DNA of 64,000 nt, taken from contig JAJFGB010000001.1 in NCBI GenBank assembly GCA_021776335.1, forward strand, positions 1 to 64,000. Direction: 5' to 3'. The notes beneath the pieces were generated by a model that saw only the letters and a list, made by a program, of their open reading frames with translations, ran no database searches and was not told where the DNA came from. Below, piece by piece: positions 8,938-18,415 of this stretch (within the stretch, counting starts at the first letter, position 1; each line of letters opens with the position of its first letter). Source of the DNA: Hyphococcus sp. Its GTDB lineage: Bacteria > Pseudomonadota > Alphaproteobacteria > Caulobacterales > Parvularculaceae. Both the position numbers and the translations under genes were made by a program.

Positions 8938-10122
8938 CTAGCAGCATCTATTATTTTCTTCTGCAAAAATGGGCAGCGCGCGTTCAATCATCTCATCACT
9001 GGCCGTGACCGACACACGCAAATGCCCGGGCATGCCAACAACGCTGCCGGGCAGGCAGAAGACGCCTCTGGTTGCCAATCTCTCCGCAAAAGCGACATCA
9101 TCAGCCATGGGTGTTTTAGGCGTCAGGTAAAATGCGCCTTCGGGCGTGTGGGTTTTATAACCGCAATCGCGAAGGCCGGCGACAAACCGGTCGCGTTTTT
9201 CCTGTAAATGATGCAGGTCGAGCGACAATGATTGTATCGCGCCAAGACTGTGTTGCATCAACGCGCTGCTGACCGCCCAGCCGCAGAGCATCTGGCTTGT
9301 TGAAATCACTTCCCGCATTGCTGCAAGCTCATCCATCTCCGGCGACAGTGCAATATAGCCGATACGCTGGCCCGGGGTGAGCAGTGTTTTGCCATAGGTG
9401 TAGATCACGATTGAGTTTGCGTAAAAATTGGACGGGCTTTCGAATTCACCGCCATCATAAATGATTGTCCTGTACGCTTCATCGGAGATCAGATGGATTG
9501 GACGGCCGAATTTCCTGCTCGAGGCCTGCAGCAGGGCACTCAGCGCTTTCATTTGCTCGGGCGTGTAAATTCTGCCGGTCGGGTTGTTTGGTGAGTTTAC
9601 GATGATCGCGCGTGTTTGCATGGTAATTGCGCGCTCGATGGCGTCAATATCGAGGTTGAAGCTTTCCGGATTGGCTTTCACGCAAACAGCTGTGCCGCCT
9701 GAATTGAGGATCATCCCCTCATAAAAGAACCAGTGCGGGCTGATATAGATGACTTCATCGCCAGCGCCGACCAATGAGTTCAGCGTGACCATCAACGCGC
9801 CGGTGGCGCCGTTTGTGAGAAATATATCTTCGGGATCGAAATGCCGCCCAGTGACGTTGCGCAAGTCAGCTTGAATGACGTCACGGGAATAAGGCTCGTT
9901 TTTCTTATAGGCGAACCAGTTCTTGTCTTTGGGTGTTACGGCCTTCGTCAGCGCGTCAACAAATCCGGCGAGCGGCATGGATTGTGGATTGCCAAGGGCA
10001 AGGTCGCAGTAATCTTCTGGCGCTTGCGCCAGCCATGAATCATATTGCGCTAAAAATCGGGCAGACGGCAATATTCCATTATGCGCCCTTACAAGGCGCG
10101 CCGGGGCGTTTGCGGCTAACAT
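8938..10122 (-). CDS. Pyridoxal-phosphate aminotransferase, class I/II
   Basis: The protein has 394 residues, the family length. Visible fold-type I features are NSPNNPTG (N180), ISDEAYR (D214, Y217) and the PLP lysine K245 in TYGKTLLTPGQRIGY, with the C-terminal arginine in LRVSVTASDEM. It transfers amino groups between an amino acid and a 2-oxo acid in the cytosol; the substrate cannot be assigned. It is divergent from a Crp/Fnr regulator, with a CRP-like palindrome between them, so regulation by that protein is likely. Confidence 0.92.
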   Translation of the reverse strand: MLAANAPARLVRAHNGILPSARFLAQYDSWLAQAPEDYCDLALGNPQSMPLAGFVDALTKAVTPKDKNWFAYKKNEPYSRDVIQADLRNVTGRHFDPEDIFLTNGATGALMVTLNSLVGAGDEVIYISPHWFFYEGMILNSGGTAVCVKANPESFNLDIDAIERAITMQTRAIIVNSPNNPTGRIYTPEQMKALSALLQASSRKFGRPIHLISDEAYRTIIYDGGEFESPSNFYANSIVIYTYGKTLLTPGQRIGYIALSPEMDELAAMREVISTSQMLCGWAVSSALMQHSLGAIQSLSLDLHHLQEKRDRFVAGLRDCGYKTHTPEGAFYLTPKTPMADDVAFAERLATRGVFCLPGSVVGMPGHLRVSVTASDEMIERALPIFAEENNRCC

Positions 10123-10192
10123 GGGATCGTTCTTTCGCGTTACAGAAGCATGATGAGCGTGCGAGAATTAGCATGGGCGCAGTTTTATGTCG

Positions 10193-10206
10193 GTGATTTA
10201 AGTCAC
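10193..10206. promoter_or_regulatory. CRP/FNR-type operator palindrome
   Basis: GTGATTTAAGTCAC is an almost perfect GTGA-N6-TCAC palindrome, the core of Crp/Fnr-family sites, and is followed by AAAG. It lies 70 bp upstream of the aminotransferase start and about 100 bp upstream of the Crp/Fnr gene. The regulator encoded next door is the obvious candidate to bind it, as activator or autoregulator. Confidence 0.6.
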
Positions 10207-10302
10207 AAAGATTTTGCGTGTGGTTTGACTGTTCGCGATGGCCGCGTATGACGGATTGCCGGTATAGTCGGCGAGACGTTCGAGGAGATGGAAGCGCAGC
10301 TT

Positions 10303-10968
10303 ATGCAGCAAGATACAGTCCTGGAGATGTTTCCCTTTGTCGCAAAAATCTCCGATGAGGCGCGGCAGGTTTTTGATCGTAATGTCGTTTATACTGAGCA
10401 TGATAAAAAGAGCCGCTTCATCGAGAAGGGAGAGGACGTCGCCGGCATATGCCTGGTGACGCAAGGCGCGTTGCGCGTTTTTAACATGCATCCTTCTGGC
10501 AAAGAAACGACGCTTTATACCGTGACGTCCGGGCAGTCCTGTTTGCTTGCCGTCAATTGTGTTTTTTCTGGTGTTGCTTATCCGGCATGGGTCAATGTCG
10601 ATCAGGAAAATACGAAAATCATTTCTATTCCCGCTGCCGCTTTCCGAACGCTTTATCAGATGGACGAAACCATACGGGATTTTACCTTCGAGGTTTTATC
10701 TCTTCGTGTTTTCGATCTGATGACGCGCCTTGAGGAAGTGAGCCTTTACGGCCTTGATCGCCGGCTGGCGAGTTATCTTGTGCGCGCCGCTGATGGTGAA
10801 GGCGTCATTAGCGCGACCCATCATGACATCGCTGCGGAATTGGGCACGGCGCGCGAAGTTGTTTCGCGGATACTGCTTGAGCTTAAGAAAAAGGCGCTTG
10901 TGGAAACGAGCCGCGGATCAATTCGCGTTCTGTCCATGAAAAAACTTGCGGGTTATGGCGAAGGCTAA
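10303..10968 (+). CDS. Crp/Fnr-family transcriptional regulator
   Basis: The N-terminal half is a cyclic-nucleotide-binding-like beta-roll (IEKGEDVAGICLVTQGALRVF). The C-terminal winged helix-turn-helix reads THHDIAAELGTAREVVSRILLEL. There is no N-terminal four-cysteine cluster, so it is not an oxygen-sensing FNR; the ligand is unknown. I prefer the ATG at 10303 (GGAAG 8 nt upstream). The ATG at 10288 lies directly against GAGGAG and adds five residues. Its 3' end overlaps the convergent TonB receptor gene by 4 bp. The CRP-like palindrome at 10193 suggests autoregulation. Confidence 0.9.
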   Translation: MQQDTVLEMFPFVAKISDEARQVFDRNVVYTEHDKKSRFIEKGEDVAGICLVTQGALRVFNMHPSGKETTLYTVTSGQSCLLAVNCVFSGVAYPAWVNVDQENTKIISIPAAAFRTLYQMDETIRDFTFEVLSLRVFDLMTRLEEVSLYGLDRRLASYLVRAADGEGVISATHHDIAAELGTAREVVSRILLELKKKALVETSRGSIRVLSMKKLAGYGEG

Positions 10969-13076
10969 AAGTTCGCGCGTATCCGCATATTCAAAAAGAC
11001 GCCCTGACGTTTCCTGCGATCCAGCTGTTGGGCGATAAGGCCGGAGCTGCGGTCGCCGACAAAATTGATGAACCGTCGATCGTCCTCTTCATCCAGAATA
11101 TAGTCCGCGCCGACACGGACGACAAAGCCTTTGAACCGTGTTGTTTCCACGAAGGCGAAGACCTCCGTTAGGGCGGGTTCGATCTGAATTTGATCAAGTC
11201 GATATATTTTTACATCGGCTTTGCGTTCGACCCGAACATTGAGGTTGAGCTTCTGATTGGGAAAGCTGTGGCGATATTCCGCTGTGACTGAATATTGCTC
11301 GCTGTCGCCAAGAGCGCGGATATTGCCGGTGACCGGGTCTGTCACCTGCGAGTCCTCGACCGCTGCCGTCACATCGATGCGCGCGTTCGGCAGACCAAGA
11401 GGGGAGAGCGGGGCGCTCGCCTCCAGGCGTGCGCCATAACGCCGGCCATTGCCGATATTGGCCGGCGCATCAAACTGTCCGCCAAATACCGGGGCGCGAT
11501 CGATGACGTCATCGATCCATTCATGAAAAATAGTGGCGGTAACAACACTGCCATTTGAAAAACGCTGGTCCATGGCGCCTTCAACGCGCCAGCGGGCGCT
11601 TGGCGACAATGTCGGATTGCCGCCGTTTAATTGTCCGCCCTGCGCAAAATCAATAATGCTGAGGAAGTCGGAAAAACTGAGCTGGCCGACCGGCCGCTCC
11701 AGATTAACCCGAAACTGGCGCTGCGGTGATTGATCATACCGAATGCGAAGTTCCGGCTTTAAAAAAGAAAATGATCTTTCGTTCGCGTCGCCGCCGGTGC
11801 GCGAAATTGTTGACCATTCATAACGCAGCCCTGCCTCAAATCCGATCTTCTGGGTCGCTTGACCAATATAAGATGCGTAAAGCTCGCTGCGGCGTTCGCT
11901 GACTTTGGCGTTGGAACCTGGCAGGTCGAGCACCATGGGGCCTGCGCCGTCATCGATTGAAATTTTGAGTTTCTGATCGCGGGAATTGGCCGCGGACTCG
12001 ATTCCGACTTCCAGTTCATTTTGATCGCCCAGGCTTTTTGTGATGACTGCGCGTCCCAGGAATTCTCTATCGGTTCTTTTTAGTCTTGATCGCGTGAGGT
12101 CGCCGCTGGAGCCATTGATGGAAAATGAAGAATCGTTGAACGCATAGGAGCGCGCGAGAAGTGTTGCTTCGGCGCGCCAATCGTCGCCAAATTGCCGATC
12201 AATCACCGGACTGAATTCATATTCCTCCGCCCAGCGCTTCGATTCGCTTATATCGGTTACGCCTTCAACGAATTCGCCTGTCGCTGACGGCGTGAAATTG
12301 ATGAAAGCGCCCGGGCGAATGAAATCAAAACCGCGTGCGCGTGTTTGCACGCGCAACGACGAGCGATCGCCAATGCTCTGTTCCAGATTGATGCTGACGA
12401 TGCCCTCTTCGAACGTCCAGGGATCGGTGAACCGCCGCAAGCTGATCACATCGCCATTGGCGTCGGTGGTCGTTTCCGTTCCGCGCCAGGCGTGATGGTC
12501 GGATGAATAGGCGCCGCTTAAGGTGAGGCTGCGATTGGCGCTGAGGCTTGACTGAACGATCTCGGCATTGGGGCTGAACTTGCCATCATCATAAAGACGC
12601 GTACCCAATTGCAGCGTCCGGGTTCTCGACGCTGTCCCGCGGATGTTGACATTGGCGACCAGCGGTTCCTGTCCGGTTTCGTAACCGGGGACGCCGCCTT
12701 GCACCAGCTCAACGCTTTCAACGTTCTCTGCGGGAATGCGATTTAAGACGTCTTCGAGACTGTCGGACTTACCATTAGGGCGTTTTTGATTGATCAGCAC
12801 ATTGCCAGCCGACCCGGCATAGCCGCGTGTGTTTCGGTCGCTGTTTTTGAATGTGAAGCCCGGAAGCTGGCGAACCATTTCAAGGGCGGTGACGGCATTA
12901 TAGCGCGTGAAGAAATCCGCGGGATAGGCAACGACGCCGCGTATCTGGCGGTCCGGTTCAGTTACGGGTGTTGTTTCGCTGGCGCTGCTCTCCGCAACAT
13001 CCGATTGGGCAACGCCGGGCGATGACAAAAGGCCCAGAACAATACAAACGCCAGTGGCGACGGCAATGGAGCGCAT
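10965..13076 (-). CDS. TonB-dependent outer-membrane receptor
   Basis: The protein has 703 residues with a signal peptide ending SPGVAQ. The plug domain includes ALEMVRQLPGFTFKNS, GSAGNVLINQKRPNGKSDSL and IPAENVESVELVQGG, and a long beta-barrel with many alternating strands follows, ending in VFLNMRIRANF (terminal aromatic). The plug is of the type often seen in receptors of unknown ligand in alphaproteobacteria and sphingomonads. It imports a substrate, such as a metal complex or glycan, across the outer membrane using TonB. No dedicated transporter adjoins. Confidence 0.93.
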   Translation of the reverse strand: MRSIAVATGVCIVLGLLSSPGVAQSDVAESSASETTPVTEPDRQIRGVVAYPADFFTRYNAVTALEMVRQLPGFTFKNSDRNTRGYAGSAGNVLINQKRPNGKSDSLEDVLNRIPAENVESVELVQGGVPGYETGQEPLVANVNIRGTASRTRTLQLGTRLYDDGKFSPNAEIVQSSLSANRSLTLSGAYSSDHHAWRGTETTTDANGDVISLRRFTDPWTFEEGIVSINLEQSIGDRSSLRVQTRARGFDFIRPGAFINFTPSATGEFVEGVTDISESKRWAEEYEFSPVIDRQFGDDWRAEATLLARSYAFNDSSFSINGSSGDLTRSRLKRTDREFLGRAVITKSLGDQNELEVGIESAANSRDQKLKISIDDGAGPMVLDLPGSNAKVSERRSELYASYIGQATQKIGFEAGLRYEWSTISRTGGDANERSFSFLKPELRIRYDQSPQRQFRVNLERPVGQLSFSDFLSIIDFAQGGQLNGGNPTLSPSARWRVEGAMDQRFSNGSVVTATIFHEWIDDVIDRAPVFGGQFDAPANIGNGRRYGARLEASAPLSPLGLPNARIDVTAAVEDSQVTDPVTGNIRALGDSEQYSVTAEYRHSFPNQKLNLNVRVERKADVKIYRLDQIQIEPALTEVFAFVETTRFKGFVVRVGADYILDEEDDRRFINFVGDRSSGLIAQQLDRRKRQGVFLNMRIRANF

Positions 13077-13267
13077 TCAGGCCTCTCTTGAACATGCAGA
13101 AATAACTGCGGAAAGGCTTGGCTGGTCCCTGTCGCGACCGAAAGAGACAGGTGGATGAGCGGTCGGAAAAACCAGGGGAGCGCGACAAACGGCGCGCAGC
13201 ATCAGCAAAATGACGCTATATAGTGGCTGTTTCAGTTATAGCCGTATCAGTTTAGCAAGAGCGAAGC

Positions 13268-14377
13268 ATGCCAGAGAGCGCCGACAAGCAAAGTCATCCA
13301 ATGATAAGGGAAGGGCGGTTTTGGCTCGTGCAGCTTATCGTCTGGTCGGCGTTTGCTGCGCTTGAGATCTCCGGGGCGATTGAATCCCGTCAGGCAGACG
13401 GCATAGAGATCGTACTGAACGACATCGCCTTGAAGGCAATGATTCCGACGTCCCTTGGATTTACAATCACCAGCATTTTTCGGTTCATTCTTCTTCGGGT
13501 GCAGCATTTTGATGAAAAACGGTTCGTCGCTGTTGCAGTCGGCATTTGCCTTGTCGGTTCTGTTGTCTACGCTATCGGCCATTATGAGATGAAATATCTG
13601 CTGGGATTCCACGCGACGTCCCAGCTCTCGGAGTGGCGGAACTGGTTGAGCCATGCGCCTTCGCGTCTGGTTATTCTCGGCGGCTGGACGTCTGTTTATG
13701 TGGCGCTTACATTCATCAGCGAGACCGTTCGAAATCGTAGCCGCATGGGCGAGCTTGAAACCGCGGCCGCCAAAGCGCGATCAGAGATGCTGCGCTATCA
13801 GGTCAATCCGCATCTTTTGTTCAATGCGCTCAACACAGTCTCTGGCCACGTCCTCAACAAAGATACGGCTTCTGCAGATGAAGCGATCCAGAGCCTTTCC
13901 GATTTGCTCAGGTTTAGTTTATCGGACGATGAAGCCACCAGCATCAGTCTTGATCAGGAAATTCATCGCTTGCGCCTTTATCTTGCTGTCGAGCAAACGC
14001 GGTTTGGCGAGACGTTGAAAACAGACTTTTCTATTCCGGATGAATTGCGCGCGGTTGAGTTGCCGCCCTTCCTGCTGCAGCCGCTTGTAGAAAATGCAAT
14101 GAAGCACGGGATTTCAAAGAGCACCGAGGGCGGGTTGATCGAGGTGCGCGCAGAAAAAGCTGGCGAAGATATTCACATTATTGTCCGTGATGAAATATCA
14201 AAAGGCAGTCTCGACATGGAAACCAAGCCTGCGCCAGTTTCCCTCGGCGTCGGGCTGAAGAATGTTACCGAACGCCTCGCGATGTTTTATGGCGATGCAG
14301 CACGCCTGGATATCATTGAGGACACCGACCAGTCATTTGCCGTTCGGGTTGTCTTGCCCGCAGGGATGTCGGCATGA
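13268..14377 (+). CDS. LytS/YehU-type sensor histidine kinase
   Basis: The protein has 369 residues. Four hydrophobic segments lie between about residues 18 and 150. The His_kinase domain then has the phosphoacceptor H182 in YQVNPHLLFNALNT, and the ATPase part has LLQPLVENAMKHGI (N box) and SLGVGLKNVTERLAMFYG (G box). These kinases phosphorylate LytTR response regulators. The stop overlaps the start of the next gene by 4 bp (ATGA), which indicates translational coupling with the cognate regulator at 14374. Confidence 0.93.
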   Translation: MPESADKQSHPMIREGRFWLVQLIVWSAFAALEISGAIESRQADGIEIVLNDIALKAMIPTSLGFTITSIFRFILLRVQHFDEKRFVAVAVGICLVGSVVYAIGHYEMKYLLGFHATSQLSEWRNWLSHAPSRLVILGGWTSVYVALTFISETVRNRSRMGELETAAAKARSEMLRYQVNPHLLFNALNTVSGHVLNKDTASADEAIQSLSDLLRFSLSDDEATSISLDQEIHRLRLYLAVEQTRFGETLKTDFSIPDELRAVELPPFLLQPLVENAMKHGISKSTEGGLIEVRAEKAGEDIHIIVRDEISKGSLDMETKPAPVSLGVGLKNVTERLAMFYGDAARLDIIEDTDQSFAVRVVLPAGMSA

Positions 14378-15195
14378 ACCGGCCAGACGTTACGCATCCC
14401 ATCAAAATCCTCATTGCTGATGATGAACCTGCCGCGCGCCTTGCGCTCACGAAACGGCTTGAGGCGCTGGGGCGTAATACAAAAATCTGCGGCGAGGCAA
14501 AAAATGGCAAGGAAACAGAGCGGCTCATCGCTGCTCTTGCGCCCGATGTGGTCTTTCTGGATATTTCGATGCCGGGTCCAAACGGACTTGATCTCGCCCG
14601 AAAACTCAGTGGCGAGGATGCACCGCTTGTCGTCTTTCTGACCGCTTATGACGACCGCGCCGTTGAAGCCTATGAAACTGACGCCATCGATTATCTCACA
14701 AAGCCGGTATCGCCGGAGCGATTGAACCGAGCGATTGAACGCGTTTATGCGGAGCTTGAAAAAAGAAGGCAGCTCAAGCTTTCAGGTCAGTTACGGGCGA
14801 TCGTTGACCAGTTTGAACCGGGGGCAGCATCGAAAAGTAAAATCATTGATCGCTGTCTCACATTGAATGTCGGTAATGGCGTGATCCGGCTATTGGAATC
14901 GGATATCTGGTGGGTAGAAGCTGCGGGTGAATATGCATGTGTGCATGCAAAGGGTGAAACCCACATCGTTAGAGAAACATTGAAGCGGCTTGAGCAGGAT
15001 TTATTGCCGGAGCATTTTTTTCGCATCCACCGCCAGACCATTGTCAATCTTGATAAGGTTGGCCGCATTGAATCGCGCGACAACCAGGATCATGTCGTTC
15101 GATTGCGCAATGACCGGGAATTTCCCATTAGCCGTCGAAAACTGGCGAGCCTGAAGGCGGCGCTTATCGACAGAGGGACGTCTGAGCAGCATTAG
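14374..15195 (+). CDS. LytTR-family response regulator
   Basis: The protein has 273 residues. The receiver domain covers about 1-125, with the acidic pair in IADDEPA, phosphoacceptor D63 in VVFLDISMPGPNG and K110 in DYLTKP. The C-terminal LytTR DNA-binding domain (about 165-270) has IWWVEAAGEYACVHA and FFRIHRQTIVNL. It is translationally coupled to the histidine kinase just upstream. Its targets are unknown; the TonB receptor divergent from the operon is one candidate. Confidence 0.94.
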   Translation: MNRPDVTHPIKILIADDEPAARLALTKRLEALGRNTKICGEAKNGKETERLIAALAPDVVFLDISMPGPNGLDLARKLSGEDAPLVVFLTAYDDRAVEAYETDAIDYLTKPVSPERLNRAIERVYAELEKRRQLKLSGQLRAIVDQFEPGAASKSKIIDRCLTLNVGNGVIRLLESDIWWVEAAGEYACVHAKGETHIVRETLKRLEQDLLPEHFFRIHRQTIVNLDKVGRIESRDNQDHVVRLRNDREFPISRRKLASLKAALIDRGTSEQH

Positions 15196-15269
15196 CCGGT
15201 GCTGGGTTTTTTTGCCGCGTCGCTGGGCCGCTGTTTTCAAGCCACTGGGCGTGTGCGTTCTCTATGGGC

Positions 15270-16232
15270 TTAACGATGCAGATTTTGACCCAGAATATGG
15301 GTGCTATTGCCAATGACATGGTGGCTTGAGCCGACAATCAACGGGTCCGGCCCCTGGACGACGTGGGTGTCTTTTTGCGTATAAGGCAATGACGCCAGAA
15401 AATGTCGCATGCAGTTAATACGGGCGCGTTTTTTGTCAGAGGATTTAATGATCGTCCACGGTGCGTCCGCGGTGTCGGTATAGAAAAACATCGCCTCTTT
15501 TGCTTCGGTGTAATCTTCCCATTTCTCCAGAGAAGCGCGATCGATCGGCGACAGCTTCCATTGCTTTAAGGGATCATGTTCCCGGGAGCTAAACCGCTTA
15601 TGCTGCTCGTCGCGTGTAACGGAAAACCAATATTTAAAGAGAAGTACATCTGACCGAACCAGCATTCGTTCAAGGTCCGGCACCTGCCTCATAAATTCCA
15701 GATATTGATTTGCGGAGCAAAAATCCATGACGCGTTCAACGCCAGCGCGGTTGTACCACGACCGGTCGAACATAACGATCTCACCTTGTGTCGGGAGGTG
15801 TTTTATATATCGCTGGAAATACCATTGACCAAGCTCTTCCCTGGTCGGTTTTTCCAGCGCAACGACGCGCGCGCCACGTGGATTTAAATGCTCCATAAAG
15901 CGCTTGATCGTGCCGCCTTTGCCCGCTGCATCACGACCCTCGAAGATGACGACGATCTTTTTACCGGTCTCTTTCACCCATTGCTGGACTTTCAAAAGCT
16001 CGACCTGCAGTTCAGCTTTGCGCTTTTCATATACCTTGCGGCTGATTTTTCGGCGGTAGGGATATTCGCCATTTTCAAAAAGCCGTCTGATCTTCTCGGG
16101 GTCGTGGCGCATTTCCGCCAATTGGTGGCGGGTCTCGCCGCCAGCCGCGGCTGGGCTGATCGATTTGGAATTTTTGAACGGTTTATCTTGCAGCGAAGAT
16201 TGTTTTTCATCACTTTTTTCTGTGTCACTCAT
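15270..16232 (-). CDS. ppk2: Polyphosphate kinase 2
   Basis: The protein has 320 residues. The P-loop GRDAAGKGG (99-107) in VVIFEGRDAAGKGGTIKRFM, the segment FDRSWYNRAGVERVM and the lid region FSSREHDPLKQWKLSP are diagnostic of the PPK2 family. These enzymes reversibly transfer phosphate between polyphosphate and nucleotides. Its single PPK2 domain with a roughly 85-residue N-terminal extension fits the class I type that acts on nucleoside diphosphates. It is convergent with the LytTR pair and appears to be a single gene. Confidence 0.95.
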   Translation of the reverse strand: MSDTEKSDEKQSSLQDKPFKNSKSISPAAAGGETRHQLAEMRHDPEKIRRLFENGEYPYRRKISRKVYEKRKAELQVELLKVQQWVKETGKKIVVIFEGRDAAGKGGTIKRFMEHLNPRGARVVALEKPTREELGQWYFQRYIKHLPTQGEIVMFDRSWYNRAGVERVMDFCSANQYLEFMRQVPDLERMLVRSDVLLFKYWFSVTRDEQHKRFSSREHDPLKQWKLSPIDRASLEKWEDYTEAKEAMFFYTDTADAPWTIIKSSDKKRARINCMRHFLASLPYTQKDTHVVQGPDPLIVGSSHHVIGNSTHILGQNLHR

Positions 16233-16831
16233 GACGGCGTCGTCCCCAAATACTGATCAACAAATTCCACCGTTTCCGGTGGAGCAGTGGAAACCGGTAT
16301 CACAACAACGGTAAACCGGCTGTTTATCCGTAGTTCTCAAAATCTCGCGGCAATTGATATGCGTCATACCGAATGGGATTTTTTGGGGGCGACGTAAAGT
16401 CACCCCCCTGCCAGGCAGTTGGGATCAGAGCAGTCTCGCGTCGACAGCAGCGATGTTTTACGGCTCGATTGGAGACCACATGACTTTCGAGGTTAGTGGG
16501 GCTGGTTTGAATGGCTTAATGCGCGGATCACTACTCAATCAGAGATTACAAGGTTGCAATCTGCACACCAGATTAAGCCGCAATGACGGGCCTGCAACCG
16601 GAATTGGTTAATCCGAGCTACTGGTCTCAGGGGCGAAAACCCCGTCAAACAATGTGGTCATGCTCTTTGAAGCAGTTAATCCAATACAGAAAATTGTCAT
16701 AATTGGAATAACGGCGTTCTAACCAAGATTACGAACATCCGTACACGGCAACCAATTTTGTTGCCTCGGATTTTACGCTGCGTATTTACCATAAGGCTCA
16801 ATGAACGAACTTGATGCTTCGGAGAAGAGCA
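16233..16831. other. Long intergenic region upstream of the TGSGDD-repeat gene
   Basis: About 600 bases without a credible gene. A 6-bp hairpin CCACCG-TTTC-CGGTGG (16267-16282) lies just upstream of ppk2. The rest is relatively AT-rich toward 16620-16800. I do not recognise any insertion sequence, RNA or conserved motif in it. Confidence 0.5.
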
Positions 16832-18388
16832 ATGGAACTGAACAGCGCTGTCACGATACTCAACAGATTGGCAACACCCGGAACGGGGTTGCAACGACCG
16901 GAAACGCCATCAACTGAGCGCGCGCCAGAGCAGTCCAGATTTCGACCGCTTGCTGTTCAAAGTCAGCGTTCCCATGAAAGCCATCTGGAACAACTCACCA
17001 AGCGTATCGGTGAAATGGCGAACATGCTGTCGCGGCTTCAGCAGTCATCTCCGGCGTTAAAGGATGCAGGCTCCATTTTGCTTGAGCGCAGCAAGGGCGT
17101 GACCAGCACCTTTGCTTATTCATTCACGCAAAGTGAATCAGGCGCCACAACCGAAATATTTTCGTTCAGCATTCAGTTCAAACCAGCGGGCGAGGGCAGT
17201 TATCGGGAAGCGCCCGCTACGCCAGCGCCGGCGACAGGTGGAGACGCTGTCGCCGCGCCGGCTGTGCCCGCCGAGGCAGCTATTGCCAGCCCGGCAGCCA
17301 CGCCGGTCAGCACATCGCCGATCACAGATCCTGTTGCGGATGCAGCTGCTGCTGTTGCTGCGCTGCAAGACGGCGCCGCGCCAGCTGAAAATGAAGCGCC
17401 TCAGCAGACATTTGACGAGCGCGTCGCGCAACTCATTACTTATTACCGTATCGACATCGCTTTTGCGGCGCCTGGCCAGGAAGCTGCCGCGCCTAAAAAC
17501 GTAGAGACGGGAGAAAACAAGGAAGCGGGTGAAAACAAGGAAGCGCGGGTGTCGGCAGAGGAACGTGAGCGTAACTTTGTTAATATTGACGCTGACCGCG
17601 TGCGCCGTGTTCGTACCGGCAGCGGCGATGACATTGTGACCATCAATGCCGACCGCGCGCGCCGTATAAATACTGGCAGTGGCGATGATGTGCTTGTGAT
17701 CAACGCAGAAAGCGCCGGTCGTATCCGCACTGGTGGCGGCGACGATAGTCTTCTTGTGGATGCAGAACGCGTAAAGCGGGTCAACACCGGATCAGGCGAT
17801 GATCTGGTAGACATCACCGCCGACAGGGTTTCGCGCATTCGCACCGGTGAAGGCGATGACATTGTTAATGTGAACACTGAAGGCGCCCGGCGTATCAGCA
17901 CCGGTTCAGGCGACGATAATCTCGTCGTCAATGCCGATCGCGCCTCGCGGATCGGAACAGGTTCGGGTGATGACGCCCTAACGATCAATGCCGATCGTAT
18001 CAGAGGCGTTAACAGCGGCAGCGGCGATGACACGCTGAATCTCACGGCGGACTCAATCAAATATGTTAATGCCGGCGCTGGCGACGACACAATTACACTC
18101 AATGCTGAAGACGCAGCAATTGCCTTTGGTAAAGGCGGCGGCAACGACGTGATCGATATCGCATCGGTTGGCGCATTGGCGATTAAGATTGATGATGGTT
18201 TGGCGACCTCAGGCGAGGAGATAAATATTGTCAGAGAAGGCGGCGGTGCAACACTGGAATTTGCCTCCGGCGAACGCCTGACGATCAACAACATCGAGAA
18301 CGCGGGTATAGTTTCAGTACGCGTTGGCGATGAAAATATCACGCTTCAACTCAGCGAACCGTCGATAGAACTCGATATAAGCGCGTAG
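16832..18388 (+). CDS. RTX-like beta-solenoid protein with ten 19-residue TGSGDD repeats
   Basis: The start at 16832 is favoured by GGAG 7 nt upstream; a TTG/ATG pair at 16811-16816 would add seven residues. The 518-residue product has no signal peptide. Residues 1-120 contain a helical region (LEQLTKRIGEMANMLSRLQQ) and residues 120-250 are rich in Ala, Pro and Glu. Then come ten tandem 19-residue units of the form xINADRxRRINTGSGDDxL, and a beta-rich C-terminal region of about 75 residues. TGSGDD resembles the calcium-binding GGxGxD of RTX proteins, but with one turn motif per 19 residues in place of one per nine. A calcium-binding solenoid is inferred. No type I secretion genes adjoin. Confidence 0.85.
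   Translation: MELNSAVTILNRLATPGTGLQRPETPSTERAPEQSRFRPLAVQSQRSHESHLEQLTKRIGEMANMLSRLQQSSPALKDAGSILLERSKGVTSTFAYSFTQSESGATTEIFSFSIQFKPAGEGSYREAPATPAPATGGDAVAAPAVPAEAAIASPAATPVSTSPITDPVADAAAAVAALQDGAAPAENEAPQQTFDERVAQLITYYRIDIAFAAPGQEAAAPKNVETGENKEAGENKEARVSAEERERNFVNIDADRVRRVRTGSGDDIVTINADRARRINTGSGDDVLVINAESAGRIRTGGGDDSLLVDAERVKRVNTGSGDDLVDITADRVSRIRTGEGDDIVNVNTEGARRISTGSGDDNLVVNADRASRIGTGSGDDALTINADRIRGVNSGSGDDTLNLTADSIKYVNAGAGDDTITLNAEDAAIAFGKGGGNDVIDIASVGALAIKIDDGLATSGEEINIVREGGGATLEFASGERLTINNIENAGIVSVRVGDENITLQLSEPSIELDISA
17582..18151 (+). repeat. Ten in-frame 57-bp repeats encoding TGSGDD units
   Basis: Ten consecutive 57-base units, each encoding 19 residues with the pattern (N/T)AxRxxRxxTGSGDDxLxI. 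They have diverged in DNA sequence while the positions of Gly-Asp-Asp, Asn/Thr-Ala and Arg stay constant, which implies selection on the protein. The last unit changes to FGKGGGND. Confidence 0.88.
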
Positions 18389-18415
18389 TCTTCCGCAGGA
18401 ACTATGGATAGCCTT

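Noticed and set aside
16354-16611. 85-codon plus-strand frame in the gap before the TGSGDD-repeat gene
   Set aside because: No ribosome binding site, no recognisable family, composition like non-coding DNA.
17582-18151. CRISPR-like regularly spaced repeats
   Set aside because: The 57-base period is continuous in frame, diverged in DNA sequence and conserved as protein; there are no spacers and no cas genes.
17443-18342. 299-codon open frame on the minus strand opposite the TGSGDD-repeat gene
   Set aside because: It is antisense to regular repeats and has the composition Ser-Ser-Pro-x-Pro-Val repeated in step with them; no ribosome binding site or family. The plus-strand frame explains the repeats.
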